Assembly (NCBI GenBank): GCA_963736715.1
Contig: CAVTQA010000031.1
Coordinates: 1-64,000 of the forward strand
Direction: 5' to 3'
DNA length: 64,000 bases
Source of the DNA: AP-15 sp963736715
Lineage (GTDB): Bacteria > Pseudomonadota > Alphaproteobacteria > ATCC43930 > CGMCC-115725
Shown piece after piece: positions 53,149 through 61,494 of the stretch. How positions within the stretch are numbered: position 1 is the first letter of the stretch; every line of letters starts with the position of its first letter. The notes under the pieces are model-generated. The model saw nothing but the letters and a program-made list of their open reading frames with translations, did no database searches and was not told the DNA's origin. Both the position numbers and the translations under genes were made by a program.

Positions 53149-53508
53149 ATGATCGAAGGTATCAGCGCCATCACCCTCGCGACGCACGACATGCGGCGCG
53201 CGGTCCGATTCTACCGGTTTCTCGGGTTCGACATGCTGTACGGCGGTGAAGACGAGGGCTTCACCAGCTTCAAGGCCGGCAGCCATTTTGTGAACCTGAT
53301 CGCCCAGCCGGCTGCGCGGCAGTGGTCGTGGTGGGGGCGCGTGATTCTTTACCACTCGGATGTGGACGGGCTGTATGCCCGCCTGATCGCCGCCGGCTAT
53401 CGGATCGAGGCGCCGCCGCGCGACGCGGAATGGGGCGAGCGCTTCTTCCATATCACCGATCCCGACGGTCATGAGCTGAGCTTTGCTTGGCCGCTCAAGC
53501 GCGGGTGA
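53149..53508 (+). CDS. VOC-superfamily (glyoxalase/dioxygenase-like) protein
   Basis: 119 residues, one beta-alpha-beta-beta-beta pair. ATG 53149 follows GGAGGAG. It reads ISAITLATHDMRRAVRFYRF at the start and FFHITDPDGHELSFAWPL at the end, the usual VOC hallmarks with a C-terminal Glu metal ligand. Single-domain members dimerise. Substrate unknown; no metabolic partner is adjacent. Confidence 0.8.
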   Translation: MIEGISAITLATHDMRRAVRFYRFLGFDMLYGGEDEGFTSFKAGSHFVNLIAQPAARQWSWWGRVILYHSDVDGLYARLIAAGYRIEAPPRDAEWGERFFHITDPDGHELSFAWPLKRG

Positions 53509-53610
53509 GCCAGGCGCGCCCGTGCCCCCCAATGTCCAAAATCGCACGATGCGATCGCTTGGTTAGGGCCCAATGGGGCCAACTGACAGGCATGCGGCGA
53601 CGAGCGGGGC

Positions 53611-54229
53611 TTAGTCGAGCTCGATCTCTTCCCGTTCGACGACCATCAGCCGGTCAGTGGCCGGCTCGTATCGCAGAACGTAGAGCGTGGTATTGCGAAC
53701 CGGCGCCGGCGGGCTGCCTGGCGGCAATGCGTGCTTCATCAGCTGACGCACCATCGCGCGCGTGAGTAGAGACACCGATCCGCCGGAAGGGCTGCGCCGC
53801 AGTGAAGCGCCGCAAACCGCCGAGCCCCCGCATGCGGGTCGCGATGCCGGTCTCGCCGCCCGGAAAGGCGACATCGCCGTCCGAGTACCAGCGCTCGGTC
53901 AGGCCCTCGCCGAACCGCGCCTTGGCATTCGCCCACAGGAGGCCCTCGGCCGCGCCGACATTGGTCTCGCGCAACCCCGCTTCAATGAAAAGCGGCACCC
54001 GCAGCGCCTCGGCGACGATACGCGCGGTCGTTTGGGCGCGCGCCAGATCGCTCGACACGACCACATCCAGCCGGTGTGGGCGCAAGCTCTCGGCCAATGC
54101 CTGCGCTTGCGCCAGGCCGGTGGCATTGAGCGGCGTATCCGTATGCCCTTGCAGCCGGCCTTCGCGGTTCCAGTCGGTCTCGCCGTGCCGAAACAGGAAC
54201 AGAAGGCGCTCTCCGCGGTGCTCTTCCAT
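53611..54229 (-). pseudogene. Histidine phosphatase (phosphoglycerate mutase-like), frameshifted
   Basis: From ATG 54229 the protein shows the phosphohistidine motif FLFRHGETDWNREGRLQG and VVSSDLARAQTTA, then GLRETNVGAAEGL and PGGETG. Near 53770 a +1 shift occurs right after the second catalytic His segment (IGVSTH); the remainder, MVRQLMKHALPPG to VEREEIELD, lies in the next frame. Repaired length is about 205 residues, normal for cobalamin-phosphatase or Gpm-like enzymes. The single lesion could be a sequence error. It is divergent from the decarboxylase-like genes. Confidence 0.75.
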
Positions 54230-54270
54230 GATGCTATGATAGACGTATGCCCGTGGATAGAGGCGACGAA

Positions 54271-54805
54271 ATGAATGACACGGCGGTGATCGCGCTGAGC
54301 CCGGAAACGGTGCTCGGCGAGATGAAGAAGAACGGCGTAACGCACGTCGTGTGGCTGCCGGACAGCGAGACCAACTGGCTCTATCTCCTGATGAAGGGTG
54401 AGCCGTCGTTGCGGCTCGTCGGCGTCAGCCGCGAGGGGCATGCCTGCTCGATCGCCGCCGGGCTGTCGGTTGCCGGGGCCAAGCCGCTGATCCTGATCCA
54501 GAATACCGGGATGATGGAATCGGGAGATTCGCTGCGCGGCTGGCTACTCGGCCTCAACATCCCAGTGGTGCTGATGGTCGGCTATCGCGGCTGGACCCGC
54601 CACGGCGTCAATCAGGACAGCGCTGCCACTTATACGGAGCGGTTCCTGATGGCGTTTGGGATCAACTACTACCTCGTCGAGGACGACGCCGATGCGCCGC
54701 GCATCTCGATTGCTTTCGAGGAGGCGGAACGCACGAAGAGGCCCGTCGTCGTGCTCGTCGGCGACGAATACCACGGCTTCAATCGGTTAGAGAGAGCCCC
54801 CCTCG
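54271..54805 (+). CDS. Thiamine diphosphate enzyme, sulfopyruvate decarboxylase alpha-like subunit
   Basis: About 178 residues of homologous sequence from ATG 54271, which has GAGG upstream (ATG 54247 is the alternative). REGHACSIAAGLSVAGAKPL and NTGMMESGDSLRGWLLGLNI are typical of the ComD-like PYR domain, with the cofactor-activating Glu in REGH. No stop follows the domain; the frame stays open to 55404 by running out of frame across the beta gene. A +1 shift at about 54790-54805 would either restore a stop or join both subunits into one chain. Substrates of relatives are sulfopyruvate and phosphonopyruvate. Confidence 0.75.
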
Positions 54806-55393
54806 ATGATGCACACAGCCGATATGTTGAAGGCCTTCGCTACCTACCGCGAGGACGCGATTGTCGTTCCCGGGCGCGGCGGCCGCTATTGGACCGACCT
54901 CACGACGCGCCCGAACCTCGACGTGCCGGTCGGCGATCCGGCGATGGGCGGGCACGCCGGCTTTGCGCTCGGGCTGGCGCTGGCGCGGCCGGAGAAAAAG
55001 GTCATCCTCTTCGATTCCGAGGGCGACATCCTGATGAGCCTCGGCATGCTGGTCACGATAGCCGAGCAGCAGCCCGAGAATTTCTATCATTTTCTGATCG
55101 ACAATGGCTGCTACGCGACGACGGGCGGCCAGCCGGTCCCCAATGCCGAAAACACCAACTACGACGTGATCGCCCGCGGCGCCGGCTATCCCCGAGCTTT
55201 CGCGTTCCGGGAACTCGAGAAATTCTCCGCCGCCCTGCCCGACATCCTCGGCAAGGCTGGCCCGGTGTTTGTCGCGACAAAGGTGGCTCCGGAAATCGAA
55301 AATGCCCCGATCGGCCGGCGCCGCCGCTGGCAGACCCGCACGCGCGACCAAGTGATCAAGGACCTGCGCAAGGAATTAGGCATCAGCGGCTGA
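54806..55393 (+). CDS. Thiamine diphosphate enzyme, sulfopyruvate decarboxylase beta-like subunit
   Basis: 195 residues from ATG 54806 (or 54809). The PP domain shows VGDPAMGGHAGFALGLALAR and the diphosphate-binding GDILMSLG to FLIDNGCYATTGGQP (G-D-x(n)-N). It is the ComE-like partner of the preceding domain, forming the active site between subunits. It decarboxylates a 2-oxo acid in the cytoplasm. There is no clear ribosome site, consistent with coupling to, or fusion with, the alpha part. Confidence 0.8.
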   Translation: MMHTADMLKAFATYREDAIVVPGRGGRYWTDLTTRPNLDVPVGDPAMGGHAGFALGLALARPEKKVILFDSEGDILMSLGMLVTIAEQQPENFYHFLIDNGCYATTGGQPVPNAENTNYDVIARGAGYPRAFAFRELEKFSAALPDILGKAGPVFVATKVAPEIENAPIGRRRRWQTRTRDQVIKDLRKELGISG

Positions 55394-55444
55394 ATTTCGC
55401 TTGAACCGAAATGAGACGAGGACTTGGTGAGGTGAAGGCCTCGC

Positions 55445-55669
55445 TCATGTATGCAAGTTTTTTGCGCAGTGCCCCAGAACCCATGCACCATAACGATTGC
55501 GGTGTCGGCCAACCCAGTGAAAGCCTGGGGCGCAACCTTGGGCTACCTCTAAGAGATACGAGTTGGCGCCGGCTTCGCTCCGAACCGATCCGGCCGGGGA
55601 AGCCGACACCTTCAAGGGCATTGTCGCTAGACCGATCAGACCAATGATCGCCAACACCGCTACACGCAT
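55445..55669 (-). CDS. Small secreted Cys-containing protein
   Basis: 74 residues from ATG 55669, with GGAGC upstream. A signal peptide (MRVAVLAIIGLIGLATMPLK, cut near VSA-SP) leads to a short mature peptide with GCAPGFHWVGRHRNRYGAWV and a final GHC pair. Similar CGPGFHR-type small exported proteins are widespread in rhizobia-like genomes and have no known role. It is convergent with the beta subunit gene. Confidence 0.65.
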   Translation of the reverse strand: MRVAVLAIIGLIGLATMPLKVSASPAGSVRSEAGANSYLLEVAQGCAPGFHWVGRHRNRYGAWVLGHCAKNLHT

Positions 55670-55755
55670 GTCGTGCTCCGTTGAATTGCAAGACATCATA
55701 TAACGAGCAGCGGCGGTGCGATAAAATATAAGATCGGATTTCGCGGAGAGCAGGC

Positions 55756-57393
55756 ATGCAAGACACCGGAGAATTCGACTTCATCATCGTCGGGGCCGGC
55801 TCTGCCGGCTGCGTGCTGGCCAACCGCCTGACCGCCGACCGCACAACGCGCGTCCTTTTGCTGGAGGCAGGTGGAAAGGACCGTAATCCCTGGATCCACA
55901 TCCCCGCCGGGTTCTACCGCAACATCTTCCACCCGAAGATCACCTGGGTGTTCGAGACCGAGCCGCTGGCCGAGCTCGGCGGGCGCCGCATGCTGTGGCC
56001 GCGCGGCAAAGTGCTCGGCGGATCGAGCTCGATCAACGGGCTCATCTATATCCGTGGCCAAAAGCAGGATTTCGATTTATGGCGCCAGCTCGGCAACGCC
56101 GGCTGGTCTTACGAGGACGTGCTGCCCTATTTCCGGCGCGCCGAACACCAGGAGCGCGGCGCCGACGAGCATCACGGCGTAGGCGGACCGCTCTGCGTCT
56201 CCGATCTGCGGGCCCGCCACGAACTGCACGATGCGTTCATCGCCGGTGCCCAGGAAGCCGGGTATAAGTTCAACCCGGATTTCAACGGCGCCGAGCAGGA
56301 CGGGGTTGGACCGTTGCAGGTGACCGTCCGCAACATGCGGCGCTGCAGCGCTGCAGTGGCATATCTGCGGCCGGCCATGAGGCGGCCAAACCTGCGCGTC
56401 GCAATCCGCGCATTGGCGCACCGCGTGCTTTTCGAGGGCAAGCGGGCCATGGGCCTTGAATATTCGCAGGATGGGATCGTGCACAGAGCCCGGGTGCGGC
56501 GCGAAGTGTTGCTCGCCGGCGGCTCCATCAACTCGCCGCAGCTGCTGCAGCTTTCCGGGATCGGGCCGGGGCAATTGCTGCAGGAACACGGCATCGCGGT
56601 GGTACACGATCTGCCGGGCGTCGGCGAGAACCTGCAGGACCACCTCAACTCGCGCATCGTCTATCGCGCGCGGCGTGCCAACACCTTGAACGAGGTCTCC
56701 CGGAGCTGGCTGCGGCAGACCCATGCCGGGTTTTCGTACGCGCTGGCGCGCCGCGGCGCACTGATGATGGGAGCGGCGCCGATCGGGCTCTTTGCGCGCA
56801 CCCGGACAGGCCTCGACTCGCCGGATGTGCAGTATCAGTTCCTCGCCGGCAGCTTTGTGCGGCCCGGCGAGGAAATGCACGATTTTCCGGCCTGCCAGGC
56901 GACGTGCATCCCATGCCGGCCGGAAAGTCGCGGCTGGCTCAGGATCCGGTCGCCCGATCCTGCAGCGCCGCCGGCAATCCAGCCGAACTACCTCTCGACG
57001 CAGGCCGACAAGGACACGTTGATCGCCGGGCTCAGGATCGCGCGAGGGATCTTTCAAACTGCGGCGATGCAGAAATACGTCGCCGACGAATTCTTGCCCG
57101 GCGCGGCGGCGCAGAGCGACGAAGATTTCCTCGACCATATCCGCCAGACCGCCGGTACGACCTACCACCCGACCAGCACCTGCATGATGGGGCCGCACGA
57201 AAATGCGGTGGTCGACACAGCGCTGCGGGTGCACGGCATTGAGGCCCTGAGGGTGATCGACGCCTCGATCATGCCGACCGTCGTTTCCGGCAACACCAAC
57301 GCGGCGACGATCATGATCGCCGAAAAGGGCGCCGACATGATCCTCAATGAAGCGCGCTCCACCGGCCCCGCCGACCGGGCAAAGGCTGCTTGA
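55756..57393 (+). CDS. GMC-family flavin oxidoreductase (choline/alcohol dehydrogenase type)
   Basis: 545 residues. The FAD motif is FIIVGAGSAGCVLANRLTAD (9-28) with LLLEAG; the GMC signature 1 is PRGKVLGGSSSINGLIYIRG (about 84-103) and signature 2 is GGSINSPQLLQLSGIGP (about 255-271). The catalytic His is in TTYHPTSTCMMG, and the partner His/Asn in VVSGNTNAAT. It oxidises an alcohol and passes electrons to a quinone or cytochrome in the cell. It is not part of a bet operon here, so choline is only one possibility. Convergent with the TetR gene. Confidence 0.9.
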   Translation: MQDTGEFDFIIVGAGSAGCVLANRLTADRTTRVLLLEAGGKDRNPWIHIPAGFYRNIFHPKITWVFETEPLAELGGRRMLWPRGKVLGGSSSINGLIYIRGQKQDFDLWRQLGNAGWSYEDVLPYFRRAEHQERGADEHHGVGGPLCVSDLRARHELHDAFIAGAQEAGYKFNPDFNGAEQDGVGPLQVTVRNMRRCSAAVAYLRPAMRRPNLRVAIRALAHRVLFEGKRAMGLEYSQDGIVHRARVRREVLLAGGSINSPQLLQLSGIGPGQLLQEHGIAVVHDLPGVGENLQDHLNSRIVYRARRANTLNEVSRSWLRQTHAGFSYALARRGALMMGAAPIGLFARTRTGLDSPDVQYQFLAGSFVRPGEEMHDFPACQATCIPCRPESRGWLRIRSPDPAAPPAIQPNYLSTQADKDTLIAGLRIARGIFQTAAMQKYVADEFLPGAAAQSDEDFLDHIRQTAGTTYHPTSTCMMGPHENAVVDTALRVHGIEALRVIDASIMPTVVSGNTNAATIMIAEKGADMILNEARSTGPADRAKAA

Positions 57394-57446
57394 CGCGCGG
57401 TCGGCGATCGTGACGCCGGGCGTTCGCTGACCGGGCGAATCACGCG

Positions 57447-58055
57447 TCACCGCCTCTGCCCGTGCTCGCGGATCAGGGCGGCGAACCAGGCGCGGAAGCG
57501 GCGCGTTTCGCCCTCATCGCGGCCGAGGCCGCGGCGCAATCGTCTGCCGTGCATGGCTTCGCCGAAGGCGGCGACGGCGACCAGATGCATCAGCCATTGC
57601 GTGTCTTCGCGGGGGACTTCGCGGCCGGGCGGCGCCGCGGCGACGCGCCGCAAGTGCAAGGTCTCGGCGATCTCGCTCTGAACCGTCGCCGGCTCGTCGG
57701 CCTCGCCCTCCGGGTCCATGATAGCGAGCCAGGCGAGGCGCTGCGCCAAGCCGCCGGCGAACGCGTCGAATACGCGGTCGATCAACGCCTCGGTCGTCAG
57801 TTCGGGCTGCGCCAATGCCGCGACCAGTCGGTCCTTTAACTCGGCCGCGGTTTGCCGGGTCAGCGCCCGCACCAGCCCGGCCCGGCTCTTGAAATGGTGC
57901 AAGATCAGCGGGTGCGAGATGCCGGCCTCGGCGGCGATATCCTGCAAGCGCAACCCCTCCGGGCCGGTGCGGGCGATCAACGCCTGCGCCGTCTCCAGAA
58001 TGAGCCGCCGCGCCTCCTCGGGGGAGCGGCGGACCCGCCGCATATTTTCGGTCAT
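57447..58055 (-). CDS. TetR-family transcriptional regulator
   Basis: 202 residues. The N-terminal helix-turn-helix is LRLQDIAAEAGISHPLILHH (about 36-55), and the ligand domain is less conserved. It is divergent from the Coq4-family gene over 80 bp. That gap holds a 6-2-6 inverted repeat overlapping a -35 box, a natural operator for self- and neighbour-repression. The inducer is unknown. Confidence 0.88.
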   Translation of the reverse strand: MTENMRRVRRSPEEARRLILETAQALIARTGPEGLRLQDIAAEAGISHPLILHHFKSRAGLVRALTRQTAAELKDRLVAALAQPELTTEALIDRVFDAFAGGLAQRLAWLAIMDPEGEADEPATVQSEIAETLHLRRVAAAPPGREVPREDTQWLMHLVAVAAFGEAMHGRRLRRGLGRDEGETRRFRAWFAALIREHGQRR

Positions 58056-58074
58056 CTGCCACCGCTAAATCTTA

Positions 58075-58101
58075 TTGACAATTTTGTCAGCATGGTACAA
58101 T
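58075..58101 (+). promoter_or_regulatory. Sigma-70-type promoter with overlapping TetR operator candidate
   Basis: -35 TTGACA (58075-58080) and -10 TACAAT (58096-58101), 15 bases apart. The inverted repeat TGACAA-TT-TTGTCA (58076-58089) covers the -35 box. It precedes ATG 58136 and faces the TetR gene. Confidence 0.55.
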
Positions 58102-58135
58102 TCTCGTCGGCCGAAGGCTCCGCAGGAGATGCGTC

Positions 58136-58879
58136 ATGTCAGATCCCACCAGCACCCGGATACGCCCGCTTGACGCCCTGCGTGCGATGCGCGGCTTGTT
58201 GCGCGACCGCGAGGATACGAGGCAGGCCTTTCTGTTGGTCGAGGCATTGCGCGGCAAGACCACGCTGCGCCAATTCGCCCGCTTTTGCGAGACCGACGGC
58301 GGGCGAGCATTGCTGGCGGAAAAGCCGAGCCTCCTCGCCCATCTCAGCGACCGCAAGAGCCTTGCCGCCTTGCCGCCCGGCTCGCTCGGGCGCGCCTATC
58401 TCGACTTCGTCAGCGAAGAGAATTTGTCGGCCGACGGGTTGGTCGAGGCGTCGAAGATCCGCGCGACGCCGCCCCCGGCCGACGATTTGACGTGGTTCCG
58501 CGAACGCAACCGCGACATGCACGACCTGCTGCATGTGACCGCCGGCTACGGTCGCGACCCGCTCGGCGAGGCCTGCGTCCTCGCGTTCACCTTTGCCCAG
58601 AACGGTGGCAAGGGCGCGGCGGTCATTGCCATGGTCGGCGCCTGGCGCAATCTCCGCCGGCTGAAGACGCTGCGGGCGCCGCGCGCGGTCTGGGAGGCCT
58701 ACCGCCAGGGCCGGCGCGCCCTTTGGCTGATCGGCGCCGATTGGGAGAATTTGCTGGCGCAGCCGTTGGCGACGGTCCGCGCCCGCTTCCGGGTCGCGGC
58801 CCCGACCCAGTACCCGCAACTGCGCGAGCGCTCCGCCGCCGCCGTCGCAGCCGAAGCGGCGCGGCTCGCCACGGCTTAG
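58136..58879 (+). CDS. Coq4-family protein
   Basis: 247 residues. The Coq4 metal motif H-D-x2-H-x11-E is exact: MHDLLHVTAGYGRDPLGEA at about 128-146. In eukaryotes Coq4 is needed for C1 decarboxylation and hydroxylation in ubiquinone synthesis. Bacterial relatives are less studied and occur with redox genes. It sits under a promoter that a divergent TetR may control. The C-terminus (VAAPTQYPQLRERSAAAVAA) is Ala-rich and probably helical. Confidence 0.85.
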   Translation: MSDPTSTRIRPLDALRAMRGLLRDREDTRQAFLLVEALRGKTTLRQFARFCETDGGRALLAEKPSLLAHLSDRKSLAALPPGSLGRAYLDFVSEENLSADGLVEASKIRATPPPADDLTWFRERNRDMHDLLHVTAGYGRDPLGEACVLAFTFAQNGGKGAAVIAMVGAWRNLRRLKTLRAPRAVWEAYRQGRRALWLIGADWENLLAQPLATVRARFRVAAPTQYPQLRERSAAAVAAEAARLATA

Positions 58880-58930
58880 CTGCCGTCGGCGGCACAGCGC
58901 GAAACCGTGGTATCGTCCTGCCCGGGCCGG

Positions 58931-59731
58931 CTATCGCGTCAAGTTGAACTGCATCGTCAGCGAGACCTCGATGCGGGATGCTGTCATGCTTGGCGGAAAG
59001 GGCGGCAGTTGCGCGCCGCGCAGCATCTCATCGAGACCAGCATCGAGATCGGCGTATCCGGTGCTCGCGTATCTATAGTCAAGGACGCGGCCAGATCGGT
59101 CGATCCGAAAGCGCAACAGCGGCGCTGCCTTCCTCGCCGCGCTGACGGGCCGATTCGGGATAGCGTTTGTGGCTCTCGAGCCACGCGCTGATCATCGCCC
59201 GGTAGCCGGCAGCGGCGTCCGGCTCCGGGACACGCGACGGTCCCATGGCAGCTGCCGCCGGCTGCGCGGTCGGGTATTGCACGCTGGCAATGCCCGCGGG
59301 GGGCAGCTCGGCAAATCTGGGCGGCGCCGGTGTCGGTTCAGCGACGGGTGCTCGTGGCCGCTCCGGCCGGTGCATGACATGTTTCGGCTGCTCCCTGACA
59401 ACAGGCTTGCGCTGCGGTGGCGGCGTCACGGGTATGACGGCCGTTTGGTCCGGCGGCGGGAGCGGGACTTCCGGCGCGGGGGCGGGAGCCGGCTCGGCCG
59501 CCTCCACCGGCGGTTCGCGCTCAGTCACCGTGGCCGCTTGCGCCGGCAACGCCTCTGCGGACGCGCGCGGTTTGGGCTTCCGGAGGGGACTGGCCGAGGA
59601 CAACCTCGAATGCCGCCGGGCACCGCGGTTTCCGGGGAGGGACGGCTTGCGATAGCAAACAGGATCAGCAGCGCCAATACGACAGCATGGCCGGCAATCG
59701 ACAACGCAAGGGGCAGCCTGATCCTGTTCAT
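58931..59731 (-). pseudogene. TonB-family energy transducer, frameshifted
   Basis: From ATG 59731: MNRIRLPLALSIAGHAVVLA with one membrane anchor, then after a shift near 59610 a long Pro/Ala/Glu-rich periplasmic spacer (EPAPAPAPEVPLPPPDQTAV). The C-terminal domain YRAMISAWLESHKRYPESAR is followed, after a second shift near 59110, by FRIDRSGRVLDYRYASTGYA and the end SLTMQFNLTR. The total length is a multiple of three, so the two shifts cancel. TonB proteins pass proton-motive energy to outer-membrane receptors. No ExbB/ExbD or receptor gene is nearby. Confidence 0.75.
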
Positions 59732-59922
59732 CGCGACCTGCCGCCGGCCATCGCAAGAAGCGCGCGAGAATAGCGCAATCGGCGAGCCCTTTGCAGCGGC
59801 GACCGCCTCGCGCGACACGCGAATGGGCGTGTGGCGAATTTTCGTTTGCCAGAGTATCGTCAAGATCGCGCGCCGGCTGGGAATCGGTGATGCCGGCGAC
59901 TCGGCCATCGAGGAGGCGGATC

Positions 59923-60690
59923 ATGCACGCGATTTGCAGACTGGCGAGCGCTATCGCCGCATTGGCGATCATCTTGCTAGCGAGCGGCCTTTACGCTCAA
60001 GAAACCAAGCAACTGCCGGTTCCCAACGTTACCGTAACCGCACCCGCGGCTCCGGTAGAGCCGCCCTATTTGCGCAATCCCGGGAAATCGTTCGAGCGAA
60101 ATCCGTATGCCGGCCGCTATCGCGTCGAGGAGGATAAATTCACGGAGGTGCCGTGCACGGTGACTCGCATAGCGTCCTCGGCCGGAGGCAAGTGCTTGCA
60201 AGGCTACCGGCTGGTGCCGGGCCTTGCTCTCAGCAACCAGCGCGGCGGCCTGCGCTGCGACATGGCGCTCGACGTGGTCATGTACAAAGTCGGCAATTTG
60301 TCGATCGAAGCCAGCACATTGATTTTCGATCCGTACAAGGTGGTGGCCACCGGAATGCCAGGCAAATGGTGTTTTGTCCGTAGTCATCCAGGTTATGACC
60401 AGGAAGACTTCCAAGACATGAACCAGGTGACGCGGCGCGGCACCAATTGGCGTAATCTCGTGAGCAACGGCGAAGACAAGTCCGTCGAATTCTCCGATGG
60501 GCCGCACAATTGCATCGCCATTCACAAGCCCGGACCAAACTGGCGAGGCGGTTACGTCTACATGCTGCACGCCAGCATCTGCCGGACCGACGCGGCCGCG
60601 GTGCGGCCCGAGGACGTCGCATATACTCTCGGCTCACTGCAAATCCGGCAATACGATCCGGAAGGCAATTTGCGAAAGGCCGGCGAATAG
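59923..60690 (+). CDS. Exported protein of unknown function, tandem copy 1
   Basis: 255 residues; GAGGAGG before ATG 59923. A signal peptide (hydrophobic AIAALAIILLASGLYA) is cut before QETK. The mature protein begins with a V-P-N-V-T-V-T-APA linker, then PYLRNPGKSFERNPYAGRYR, and has several Cys (VPCT, GGKCLQGYR, RCDMALD, KWCFV, HNCIAI, SICRT) that could form disulfides. No known domain is recognised. It is closely paralogous to the next gene, three bases away, and divergent from the TonB gene. Confidence 0.75.
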   Translation: MHAICRLASAIAALAIILLASGLYAQETKQLPVPNVTVTAPAAPVEPPYLRNPGKSFERNPYAGRYRVEEDKFTEVPCTVTRIASSAGGKCLQGYRLVPGLALSNQRGGLRCDMALDVVMYKVGNLSIEASTLIFDPYKVVATGMPGKWCFVRSHPGYDQEDFQDMNQVTRRGTNWRNLVSNGEDKSVEFSDGPHNCIAIHKPGPNWRGGYVYMLHASICRTDAAAVRPEDVAYTLGSLQIRQYDPEGNLRKAGE

Positions 60691-60693
60691 ATC

Positions 60694-61473
60694 GTGCCGG
60701 CCATTCCGGGACTGGCGGGCGTCGTCGCGGGATTGGCGATCATCGCGTCGGCGGCCGGCGCCTATGCGCAGCAAACAGAGCAGCAGCTGTCGCTTCCCAA
60801 TGTCACCGTCACCGCGCCCGCTGTTCCGGCCATAGCGCCCTACCTGCGTGATCCCGGCAAGGCCTACCAGCGAAATCCTTATAGTGGTCGCTATCGCGTC
60901 GAGGAGGACAAATTTCGCGAGGTGCCCTGTACGGCGACCCGCATCGCTTCCGCCGCCGGGGGCAAGTGCCTGCAAGGGTATCGGTTGTTACCGGGCGCGA
61001 CAGATCAAATCTCCAACCCAAAAGGCGGCAGCAATTGCGACCTGGCCCTCGATGTCGTGGTGTATGGCATCGGCAATTTGTCGATCGAGGCGGATACGGT
61101 GATCTTCGATCCTTATAAAGTCACCGCGATAGGGCATCAAACATCACAGTTTTGCTATGTCAGCGGCAATTCAGGATATGGCCTCGAAGACTTTCAAGAC
61201 ATGAACCAGATGACGCGGCGCGGCACTGGTTGGCGTAACCTGATAAGCAATGGCGAGGACAAGTCGATCGAGTTCTCGGACGGGGGGCACAATTGCATTG
61301 CCGTGCAGAAGGCTGGTCCGCCGTGGGGCGGCGGCTACATCTACATGCTGCACGCAAGCATCTGTCGGACCGACGCGGCGGCGATGCGAGCCGAGGACGT
61401 CGCCTATGTGCTCGGGTCCCTGCAAATCCGCCAATACGATCCGCAAGGCAATTTACGGCCGCCCGGCCAGTAG
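60694..61473 (+). CDS. Exported protein of unknown function, tandem copy 2
   Basis: 259 residues from GTG 60694, three bases after the previous stop. It has a signal-like start (GLAGVVAGLAIIASAAGAYA) and matches copy 1 along its full length: RYRVEEDKF, GGKCLQGYRL, GNLSIEA, FDPYKV, EDFQDMNQ-TRRGT-WRNL and ICRTDAAA are shared, with the Cys pattern kept. The two form a tandem duplication, probably one transcript. Function unknown. Confidence 0.72.
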   Translation: MPAIPGLAGVVAGLAIIASAAGAYAQQTEQQLSLPNVTVTAPAVPAIAPYLRDPGKAYQRNPYSGRYRVEEDKFREVPCTATRIASAAGGKCLQGYRLLPGATDQISNPKGGSNCDLALDVVVYGIGNLSIEADTVIFDPYKVTAIGHQTSQFCYVSGNSGYGLEDFQDMNQMTRRGTGWRNLISNGEDKSIEFSDGGHNCIAVQKAGPPWGGGYIYMLHASICRTDAAAMRAEDVAYVLGSLQIRQYDPQGNLRPPGQ

Positions 61474-61494
61474 CGGGTGAGGCCGACAACCCGG

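Noticed and set aside
57391..57450. TGACGCG / CGCGTCA arms between the GMC and TetR genes as a terminator
   Set aside because: Arms of seven bases with nearly 50 bases between and no T run; too weak to call.
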